DNA of 5,405 nucleotides, taken from positions 1 through 5,405 of the forward strand of contig JAFYET010000323.1 in assembly GCA_017544125.1 (NCBI GenBank), given 5' to 3'. The notes beneath the pieces are model-generated. The model saw only the letters and a list, made by a program, of their open reading frames with translations, was not told the origin of the DNA and did no database searches. The DNA is from Ruminococcus sp. Lineage in GTDB: Bacteria > Bacillota > Clostridia > Oscillospirales > Ruminococcaceae. Below, piece by piece: positions 1 to 4,472 of the stretch. Positions within the stretch are counted from its first letter, which is position 1. The number at the start of each line of letters is the position of its first letter. A program made the position numbers and the translations under genes.

Positions 1-47
1 ACAACCACCGCTCGAACGCTGTCAGCTAAGGGGAAATCTCTCGCTTG

Positions 48-105
48 CCCGACGCTACGCTCGGGGGCTTTCCCGTCGCCCCCGAACCCCTTCGGAAAAG
101 CCCCC
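48..105. repeat. GC-rich self-complementary segment, possible dispersed repeat
   Basis: Three stems can be drawn. CCCGACGC (48-55) pairs with GCTCGGG (59-65), with one bulged C and a TAC loop. GGGGGCTTT (63-71) pairs with AAAGCCCCC (97-105), a 9-bp stem. Nested inside it, CCGAA (82-86) pairs with TTCGG (91-95) around a CCCC loop. The first two stems share bases 63-65, so they compete. No T-run follows on either strand, so it does not look like a terminator. Frame 1 on the plus strand is open from the window edge to a TGA at 106-108, but the translation is low-complexity and matches no family I recognise. A dispersed intergenic repeat is my inference from its composition and self-complementarity; a structured RNA is the alternative. 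Confidence 0.4.
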
Positions 106-137
106 TGACTGCACATTTAAAAATCAATACGCCCGAC

Positions 138-183
138 ACCGCCGATTAAAACCCTGCCTTAATCAAAGTGCTTCATCGGCGGT
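138..183. repeat. 9-bp perfect inverted repeat
   Basis: ACCGCCGAT (138-146) is matched by ATCGGCGGT (175-183) around a 28-nt interior. A second, smaller stem, GATTAA (144-149) with TTAATC (159-164), uses part of the same left arm, so the two foldings partly exclude each other. Neither strand has a T-run immediately after the stem, which argues against a simple intrinsic terminator. The nearest run is ttaaaaatc at about 117-125, roughly 15 nt away on the minus strand. Function unknown. Confidence 0.5.
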
Positions 184-228
184 ATTTGCCCCGTGCGGCC
201 GAGCACCAAATCCCAATTTATCCTGCTA

Positions 229-240
229 TACATATATGTA
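229..240. repeat. 12-bp AT-rich palindrome
   Basis: TACATATATGTA is a perfect 12-bp palindrome in AT-rich DNA just downstream of the ilvE terminator. It could be an operator or part of a promoter for a leftward transcript leaving the window, but alternating AT sequence forms such palindromes easily. I could not pair it with convincing -35 and -10 boxes. Confidence 0.25.
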
Positions 241-273
241 ATGACAAGATAACTTAATCTCCAACCCCCACAC

Positions 274-306
274 AAAAAGAGGCAAGACCATAACGTCTTG
301 CCTCTT
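274..306 (-). terminator. ilvE intrinsic terminator
   Basis: AAGAGGCAAGAC (277-288) and GTCTTGCCTCTT (295-306) form a perfect 12-bp stem with a 6-nt loop. Read leftward, the stem runs directly into TTTTTGTGTG (complement of 278 downward). It begins 23 bp past the ilvE stop codon. The plus strand has no T-run after the stem, so it should act on ilvE transcripts only. Confidence 0.9.
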
Positions 307-329
307 GAAAGCTGTTATTTATATGCTGC

Positions 330-1394
330 TCAGATCTTAACTGTCCAGCCGAAGGTGTCCTCGATCTTGCCCCACTGAATGCCTGTCATTGTGTCGTAAA
401 GCATCTGGGAGATAGGCCCTATCTTGTTGTCGTTGATAGTCATTACCTTGTCGCCCCACTTTAAGTGACCAACAGGTGAGATAACTGCGGCTGTGCCTGT
501 GCCGAATACCTCGTCGAGCTTGCCTGCATCGTAAGCGTCGGCTACTTCCTGAATGGTTATTCTTCTCTCGGTAGCCTTGATGCCCTTGGACTTGCATACC
601 TCAAGTGCGCTCTTTCTTGTGATGCCGGGGAGAACAGAGCCTGTGAGCTCAGGTGTTATTACCTCGCCGTCGATAACAAAGAAGATGTTCATAGAGCCAA
701 CTTCCTCGATATACTTCTGCTCAACACCGTCAAGCCAGAGAACCTGCTCGTAATCCTGCTCGTGAGCCTCGTCCTGACCCTTAAGGGAGATAGCGTAGTT
801 AGCAGCTGTCTTGGCAAAGCCTGTACCGCCTCTTACTGCTCTTACATACTTCTGCTCAACATAGATCTTAACAGGGTCAAGACCTGTGGAGTAGTAAGGA
901 CCCGAGGGAGAGAGGATTATAAGGAAGAGATAGTGATCTGCGGGCTTAACACCTACATAGGGGTCAGTAGCGAAGATGAAGGGTCTTATGTAGAGTGAAG
1001 CGCCGTCTGTGTGAGGAACCCAGTCCTTCTCGATCTCAATGAGCTTCTTTGTAGCCTCTACCATAAACTCCTCGTCGATAGCGGGTATTACCATACGAGC
1101 GGCAGATACGTTCATTCTCTTATAGTTCTCATCGGGTCTGAAAAGCTGAACTGTGCCGTCAGCTGTTCTGTAAGCCTTCAAGCCCTCGAATATCTCCTGA
1201 CCGTAGTGCAGGCACATAGAAGCAGGGGAAAGGCTTATCTCGCCGTAGGGAACTATCCTTGCGTCATGCCAGCCCTGACCTGCGTCATAATTCATTGCAA
1301 ACATATGGTCTGTAAAGATATGACCGAAGCCGAGCTTTGACTCATCGGTAGGCTTAGCCTTGGGGTTTTTTGTCTGTTCAAACCTTATTTCCAT
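330..1394 (-). CDS. ilvE: Branched-chain amino acid aminotransferase (class IV, type II)
   Basis: A PLP enzyme (EC 2.6.1.42) that moves the amino group between glutamate and the branched 2-oxo acids, the last step of leucine, isoleucine and valine synthesis and the first of their breakdown; cytosolic. The 354 residues are full length for the type II family. Visible motifs are HYGQEIFEGLKAYR (63-76), the Schiff-base lysine K195 in GGTGFAKTAANYA (189-201), the cofactor glutamate E231 in EEVGSMN (230-236), TGSVLPGITR (251-260) and GTGTAAVISPVG (298-309). Residues 197-198 are Ala-Ala where many relatives have Gly-Gly before NYA, a mild variation. The start at 1394 is supported by AGAAGGA (1402-1408) 7 nt upstream and a promoter just beyond. 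The gene has its own terminator and no operon partner in the window. Reassignment to D-amino acid transaminase or aminodeoxychorismate lyase is unlikely given the length and motifs. Confidence 0.96.
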   Translation of the reverse strand: MEIRFEQTKNPKAKPTDESKLGFGHIFTDHMFAMNYDAGQGWHDARIVPYGEISLSPASMCLHYGQEIFEGLKAYRTADGTVQLFRPDENYKRMNVSAARMVIPAIDEEFMVEATKKLIEIEKDWVPHTDGASLYIRPFIFATDPYVGVKPADHYLFLIILSPSGPYYSTGLDPVKIYVEQKYVRAVRGGTGFAKTAANYAISLKGQDEAHEQDYEQVLWLDGVEQKYIEEVGSMNIFFVIDGEVITPELTGSVLPGITRKSALEVCKSKGIKATERRITIQEVADAYDAGKLDEVFGTGTAAVISPVGHLKWGDKVMTINDNKIGPISQMLYDTMTGIQWGKIEDTFGWTVKI

Positions 1395-1429
1395 TGTTTT
1401 ATCCTTCTTTCAAAAAATAGTCTACCTTA

Positions 1430-1458
1430 ATTATAATACTTTTTTCAGTGAATTTCAA
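1430..1458 (-). promoter_or_regulatory. ilvE promoter
   Basis: On the minus strand, TTGAAA (1453-1458) and TATAAT (1430-1435) are separated by exactly 17 bp. The predicted start is near 1423, giving a leader of about 29 nt that contains only the ribosome binding site. That leaves no room for a T-box, leader peptide or attenuator, so any control of ilvE should act at initiation. Confidence 0.85.
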
Positions 1459-1482
1459 GCCCTTTTTTGCGAAAAATGAATT

Positions 1483-1505
1483 TTTTGAAAGAAAATCTTT
1501 CAAAA
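1483..1505. repeat. Perfect palindrome upstream of the ilvE promoter
   Basis: The arms TTTTGAAAGA (1483-1492) and TCTTTCAAAA (1496-1505) are perfectly complementary around AAA. The element lies 24 bp upstream of the ilvE -35 box, about -60 to -82 from the predicted start. It could be an activator or repressor site, or a weak hairpin in an upstream transcript. The AT-rich composition lowers confidence that it is functional. Confidence 0.5.
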
Positions 1506-1563
1506 CAGCCCCTCAAAGCCTGCCCCACACCACCCCGAATGAAAGAATAGTGACATAAAAATG

Positions 1564-1609
1564 CAAAACAGCAGCAATGAAGGGGGGATAAAACACTGCT
1601 GCTGTTTTG
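1564..1609. repeat. 13-bp perfect inverted repeat, orphan hairpin
   Basis: CAAAACAGCAGCA (1564-1576) pairs without mismatch with TGCTGCTGTTTTG (1597-1609). The 20-nt loop carries GGGGGG (1582-1587). Read leftward, the hairpin is followed by GCATTTTTATG, which resembles a minus-strand terminator, yet no leftward gene ends here: the next leftward gene, ilvE, starts at its own promoter further on. Read rightward, it is followed by GTATATATGG with no T-run beyond the stem. It may terminate an antisense or small RNA, insulate ilvE, or be a relic repeat. Confidence 0.55.
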
Positions 1610-1729
1610 GTATATATGGATGAAGAAAATAATATGTGGTCGGGACGATTGAAATAAACATAGACATTAGCTGCAAGCCGTCGAAATTATTAAGGCTGTC
1701 CCTTTGCCTGAATATATAATACCCTGCCG

Positions 1730-1749
1730 GTGTGACAGCAGTGTGACAG
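1730..1749. promoter_or_regulatory. Tandem 9-bp direct repeat, candidate operator
   Basis: GTGTGACAG occurs at 1730-1738 and again at 1741-1749, an 11-bp period that places both copies on nearly the same helical face, 24 bp upstream of the phosphoesterase -35 box. Read on the minus strand, each unit is CTGTCAC with a 4-nt spacer. This resembles the direct-repeat layout of OmpR/PhoB-type response regulator sites (Pho box, CTGTCAT repeats). The repeat is seen directly; regulator identity is inference. Confidence 0.45.
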
Positions 1750-1773
1750 GGACGGGAAAAATATATAAAAATA

Positions 1774-1802
1774 TTGACATTCCGTGTGAAATATAGTATA
1801 AT
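1774..1802 (+). promoter_or_regulatory. Metallophosphoesterase gene promoter
   Basis: TTGACA (1774-1779) and TATAAT (1797-1802) are both perfect consensus, with a 17-bp spacer. Transcription should begin near 1809, giving a leader of about 35 nt with AAGGAGG at 1830-1836. Confidence 0.9.
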
Positions 1803-1843
1803 GCTTTTAATACATTCAAGGCAAGGTACAAGGAGGGCTGCGT

Positions 1844-2965
1844 ATGGGTATGTGGATAGCGATTCTTATAGTAGCGATAGCCATGCTGGGCGTGGGGGTA
1901 GCTTATATGACAGTCTGCTTTTCACGGTTTTCACTGATAAAGAAACTGGCGGGCGACAGCAAAGCAAAAGGGAGAATTTTTGGGCTGTTATGCGTAGTGG
2001 TGCTCGGGGCTGCACTTTGCCTGACCATGAGCCTTGTCAATGCCGTAATAGTTATCGTAAACCTTATGCTGTTCTTTATAATTGCAAATATCATAGCATT
2101 TGCGGTGAGAAAAGCACTAAAAAAGGAGCGCAGGCTATACATAGAGGGGGCGCTGGCACTGATCGCTTGCGGGGTGTATCTCTGCGTGGGGTATTATCTT
2201 GCAAACGGCGTGTGGGAGAAAAATTACACACTTAAAACAAGCAAAAGCACAGGTGATATTCGCATAATACAGCTTGCCGACTCGCACATCGGCACTACCT
2301 TTGACGGCGAGGGGCTCAACAAATACATTGACGAAATGAACGAAAAGCACCCCGACGCTGTGGTGATAACCGGCGATTTCGTTGACGACGGCACCATGAA
2401 GCAGGATATGGTAGATGCCTGCAAGGCACTGGGCAGGCTTGAAACAAAATATGGCGTATATTTTTGCTACGGCAACCACGACAAGGGCTATTACAGCAAC
2501 GAGCGCAGAGGTTACAGCAAGGACGACCTGGAAGCCGAGCTTGAAAAGAACGGTGTCACAGTTCTCGAAGATGAGACCGTTTTATTGGACAACAGATTTT
2601 ACATCATAGGGCGTGCCGACAAATCCGAGGAGCTTGAAAACAGAAACGGCAGCCGAAAGAGCATATCAGAGCTTATGCAGGGGCTTGAAAGCGACAAATA
2701 CACTGTCGTTCTTGACCACCAGCCAAACGACTACACCGCCGAAGCTGAGGCAGGGGCTGACCTGGTGCTTTCGGGGCACACCCACGGCGGGCAGATGCTG
2801 CCCATAAACCGCATCGGCGAGCTGATAGGCGCTAACGACTTCACATACGGATATAAGCGCATTAACGGCACCGATTTTATAGTTACATCGGGCATATCGG
2901 ATTGGGAGATCGCTTTCAAGACGGGCTGCCGCTCGGAGTATGTGGTAATTGACATAAAGGCTTAA
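1844..2965 (+). CDS. Membrane-anchored calcineurin-like metallophosphoesterase (YkuE/YaeI type)
   Basis: The protein has 373 residues. An N-terminal membrane part has four likely helices (about 4-25, 44-62, 66-88, 98-120), followed by a catalytic domain (about 137-373). The two-metal phosphoesterase signature is complete: D146 and H148 in LADSHIG, D178 in ITGDFVDD, GNHD (210-213), H292 in LDHQPN, and H312 and H314 in SGHTHGGQ. These residues normally bind two divalent metals that activate water to hydrolyse a phosphoester. The substrate cannot be read from sequence; related proteins act at or near the envelope, and lipid or cell-wall phosphoesters are plausible. By the positive-inside rule the catalytic domain's side of the membrane is uncertain; with four helices it shares a side with the N-terminus. 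The start at 1844 has AAGGAGG 7 nt upstream; ATG 1850 is spaced less well. It is a single-gene unit converging on the ZIP gene. Confidence 0.9.
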   Translation: MGMWIAILIVAIAMLGVGVAYMTVCFSRFSLIKKLAGDSKAKGRIFGLLCVVVLGAALCLTMSLVNAVIVIVNLMLFFIIANIIAFAVRKALKKERRLYIEGALALIACGVYLCVGYYLANGVWEKNYTLKTSKSTGDIRIIQLADSHIGTTFDGEGLNKYIDEMNEKHPDAVVITGDFVDDGTMKQDMVDACKALGRLETKYGVYFCYGNHDKGYYSNERRGYSKDDLEAELEKNGVTVLEDETVLLDNRFYIIGRADKSEELENRNGSRKSISELMQGLESDKYTVVLDHQPNDYTAEAEAGADLVLSGHTHGGQMLPINRIGELIGANDFTYGYKRINGTDFIVTSGISDWEIAFKTGCRSEYVVIDIKA

Positions 2966-2971
2966 ACAACA

Positions 2972-3023
2972 CCCCCGCCAAGAGAGATGATAAAGCATCA
3001 TTTCTTTGGCGGGGGCGCTTTTT
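2972..3023. terminator. Shared terminator between convergent phosphoesterase and ZIP genes
   Basis: CCCCCGCCAA (2972-2981) pairs with TTGGCGGGGG (3006-3015). The stem continues inward, through G-U pairs and one bulged A, to ATGAT (2987-2991) with ATCAT (2997-3001), loop AAAGC. On the plus strand TTTTT follows at 3019-3023. On the minus strand the tail is the weaker TGTTGTTT. It lies 6 bp after the phosphoesterase stop, and its plus-strand T-run overlaps the ZIP stop codon. It should be strong for the phosphoesterase gene and moderate for the ZIP gene. Confidence 0.88.
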
Positions 3024-3762
3024 ATCCGAGAGCCACATCAAGTATCATCATAGCGGCAAAGCCCGCTGAGAATGACAGCTTGCCCGAAGCACCGCTCTCC
3101 CCTGCTGACATTTCGGGTATAAGCTCCTGTGCTACCACATACATCATAGCCCCAGCCGCAAAGCTCAGAAAGCAGGGCATTGCAGGAATTATCAGCGATG
3201 CTGCAAGTATAGTGAGCACCGCCCCCGCAGGCTCGGCAGCGCCCGAGAGCACGCCTGCTAAAAACGCCCTGCCCCTGCCCATTCCCTCGGCTTTAAGGGG
3301 CATTGAGATTATGGCACCCTCGGGGAAGTTCTGCACAGCTATGCCCAGTGCCAGAGCAAACGCACCTGCCGCCGTCACCCCCTCGCCGCCATAAAGCAGC
3401 CCTGCATAGACCGCACCCACCGCCATGCCCTCGGGTATGTTATGAAGCGTTACCGCAAGCATGAGCATGGTGTTTTTTGAAAGCCCCTGCCCGGTGCTCA
3501 TATGCGGTATAAGCATATCTATAATAAGCATAAGCAGCACCCCCGCCCCGAACCCCGCCGCAGGCACAAATAGCAGGCGGCTTTGCTCTATTGCGGGCAA
3601 AAGCAGGCTCCAAACACTTGCGGCGGTCATAACGCCTGCCGCAAAGCCTGCAAGTATACGCTGTGCGGTAACACCGAGGGCATCTTTCATCACAAACACG
3701 CACCCCGCCCCGAGTGCCGTGCCAATAAACGGCACCGATATGCCTTTTATCAGTTCAAACAT
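3022..3762 (-). CDS. ZIP family divalent metal transporter (GufA-like)
   Basis: An integral membrane protein of 246 residues, about eight hydrophobic helices, that moves Zn2+ and possibly other divalent cations such as Fe2+ or Mn2+ into the cytoplasm. The two metal-site helices of the family are clear: HNIPEGMAVG (107-116) and QNFPEGAIIS (144-153). Also present are AAEPAG (175-180) and AQELIPE (211-217), where the glutamates are typical of the GufA-type subfamily. Length and motif order suit an intact member. Other ZIP proteins carry a His-rich cytosolic loop between helices 3 and 4; here that stretch (about 87-97) is short and has one histidine. The start at 3762 has AAGGAG (3769-3774) 6 nt upstream. 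Metal specificity cannot be decided from sequence, and no clear Zur or Fur box was seen in the short upstream region. It is divergent from the acetyltransferase gene and convergent with the phosphoesterase gene. Confidence 0.92.
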   Translation of the reverse strand: MFELIKGISVPFIGTALGAGCVFVMKDALGVTAQRILAGFAAGVMTAASVWSLLLPAIEQSRLLFVPAAGFGAGVLLMLIIDMLIPHMSTGQGLSKNTMLMLAVTLHNIPEGMAVGAVYAGLLYGGEGVTAAGAFALALGIAVQNFPEGAIISMPLKAEGMGRGRAFLAGVLSGAAEPAGAVLTILAASLIIPAMPCFLSFAAGAMMYVVAQELIPEMSAGESGASGKLSFSAGFAAMMILDVALG

Positions 3763-3790
3763 AGTTCTCTCCTTGATTCAGTTCTGAGAT

Positions 3791-3820
3791 ATACTATGCT
3801 TTGATGCTGATATGTGATAA
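3791..3820 (-). promoter_or_regulatory. Possible ZIP gene promoter
   Basis: On the minus strand, TTATCA (3815-3820) and TAGTAT (3791-3796) are separated by 18 bp, each matching four or five of six consensus bases. The predicted start near 3784 gives a leader of about 22 nt. It is weaker than the other promoters here, which would suit a regulated gene. The -35 box overlaps a GTGATA word (3814-3819). Confidence 0.45.
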
Positions 3821-3832
3821 AGGCGGCGCTGC

Positions 3833-3861
3833 TTTACATTTTGCGCCGTGTATGGTATAAT
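3833..3861 (+). promoter_or_regulatory. Acetyltransferase gene promoter with extended -10
   Basis: TTTACA (3833-3838) and TATAAT (3856-3861) are 17 bp apart, and TGG directly before the -10 gives an extended -10 element. The predicted start is at about 3868, so the leader is only about 11 nt. Six-bp inverted arms, CGGCGC (3824-3829) and GCGCCG (3843-3848), flank the -35 box. Confidence 0.8.
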
Positions 3862-3876
3862 ATCACCGGGGTGATA
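3861..3876. promoter_or_regulatory. Palindrome over the acetyltransferase start site, candidate operator
   Basis: TATCACCGGGGTGATA is a perfect dyad with 7-bp arms and a GG centre. It begins on the last base of the -10 box, spans the predicted start, and its right half includes the Shine-Dalgarno GGTGAT (3870-3875). A bound dimeric protein here would block initiation. Since the transcript probably starts inside the dyad, an RNA hairpin hiding the ribosome site is less likely. Confidence 0.45.
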
Positions 3877-3878
3877 GA

Positions 3879-4451
3879 ATGAATGCAGAGATTGACATAA
3901 CGGGAATAACCCTCACCACAGGCAGGCTTACCCTGCGCCCCTGGCGCAAGAGCGATATTGATGATTTTTACGAATACGCTTCTGTCGAGGGCGTGGGCGA
4001 AATGGCAGGCTGGGCGCACCACCGCTCAAAGGACGAGACACAGGCTATACTTGATATGTTCATCGAGGGCAGAAAGACCTTTGCCATAGAGCACGAGGGC
4101 AAGGTAATAGGCTCACTGGGGATTGAGATGTATGACGAGAGGCTGCTGCCGCAGCTTTCTGACAAACAGGGCAGAGAGCTGGGCTTTGTGCTTTCAAAGG
4201 CATACTGGGGCAGAGGGCTGACCCCCGAGGCGGTGAATGAGGTCATTCGCTGGCTGTTTGATGAGCAGGGGCTTGATTTTATAGTGTGCAGGCATTTTGC
4301 CGACAACGCACAGTCAAAGCGGGTACAGCAAAAGTGCGGGTTTAAGTTTATAAAATACAGCAAATACAAGACCACCTACGGCGAGGTCAAGACCGACCAT
4401 GTAAACCTGCTTTTAAAAAGCGAATACACAAAAAAATCCGAAGAAGCGTGA
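3879..4451 (+). CDS. GNAT family N-acetyltransferase (RimJ/RimL-like)
   Basis: A 190-residue cytosolic acetyl-CoA-dependent acetyltransferase of the GNAT_3 (RimJ/RimL) type. It begins with TTGRLTLRPW (13-22), the usual first strand of this subfamily. Its acetyl-CoA site lies in ELGFVLSKAYWGRGLTPEAV (100-119), where WGRGL is the pyrophosphate loop, and motif B is ADNAQSKRVQQKCGFK (141-156). Relatives acetylate ribosomal protein N-termini, small amines or antibiotics, so the substrate here is unknown. The start at 3879 follows GGGGTGAT (3868-3875), which pairs with the 3' end of 16S rRNA and sits at the very 5' end of a short leader. The last codons and the TGA lie inside the shared terminator hairpin, and the C-terminal KKSEEA is probably an unstructured tail. 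It is a single-gene unit with no neighbour that suggests a substrate. Confidence 0.9.
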   Translation: MNAEIDITGITLTTGRLTLRPWRKSDIDDFYEYASVEGVGEMAGWAHHRSKDETQAILDMFIEGRKTFAIEHEGKVIGSLGIEMYDERLLPQLSDKQGRELGFVLSKAYWGRGLTPEAVNEVIRWLFDEQGLDFIVCRHFADNAQSKRVQQKCGFKFIKYSKYKTTYGEVKTDHVNLLLKSEYTKKSEEA

Positions 4452-4472
4452 AGCCTCTTCGGATAGATTTTT
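4430..4472. terminator. Bidirectional terminator overlapping the acetyltransferase 3' end
   Basis: TCCGAAGA (4437-4444) pairs with TCTTCGGA (4456-4463). Inside, after an A-C mismatch, GC pairs with GC around the loop GTGAA (4448-4452), which contains the acetyltransferase TGA stop. Seven A's (4430-4436) give the minus strand a U7 tail directly after the stem, a good terminator for fakA. The plus strand has TAGA and then TTTTT (4468-4472), a weaker tail that overlaps the fakA stop codon. Confidence 0.88.

Larger units (their letters stand above)
1459..1773. other. Non-coding stretch between ilvE and the phosphoesterase gene
   Basis: About 315 bp between the two divergent promoters has no credible gene. 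It holds a short-arm palindrome (1483-1505), three CCCC runs (1509-1512, 1523-1526, 1533-1536), a large inverted repeat (1564-1609) and a tandem repeat (1730-1749). The only small ORF that catches the eye (1561-1623, 20 codons) has no ribosome binding site. A TATAAT at 1715-1720 lacks a good -35. The gap is unusually long for this otherwise compact window, so a small RNA or an extended control region is possible. Confidence 0.6.

Noticed and set aside
1509..1536. Three CCCC runs, possible G-quadruplex on the minus strand
   Set aside because: Only three G4 runs are present and a fourth would need GG pairs, so a stable quadruplex is doubtful.
1561..1623. 20-codon ORF with three consecutive Cys codons, resembling an attenuation leader peptide
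   Set aside because: It has no Shine-Dalgarno sequence, no convincing promoter, and no cysteine-related gene downstream. The Cys codons are just the right arm of the inverted repeat.
1715..1720. TATAAT as a second rightward promoter in the gap
   Set aside because: No -35 box at 16-18 bp; the bases at 1692-1697 do not resemble TTGACA.
1774..2235. 153-aa plus-strand ORF overlapping the phosphoesterase start
   Set aside because: It begins at the promoter's own -35 region, has no ribosome binding site, and its product has no family features; it is an out-of-frame shadow.
3461..3787. Plus-strand ORF opposite the ZIP gene, and similar opposite-strand ORFs at 762-998, 1011-1340, 2135-2479 and 3968-4375
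   Set aside because: All lie antisense to genes with clear family motifs, lack ribosome binding sites, and give implausible compositions.
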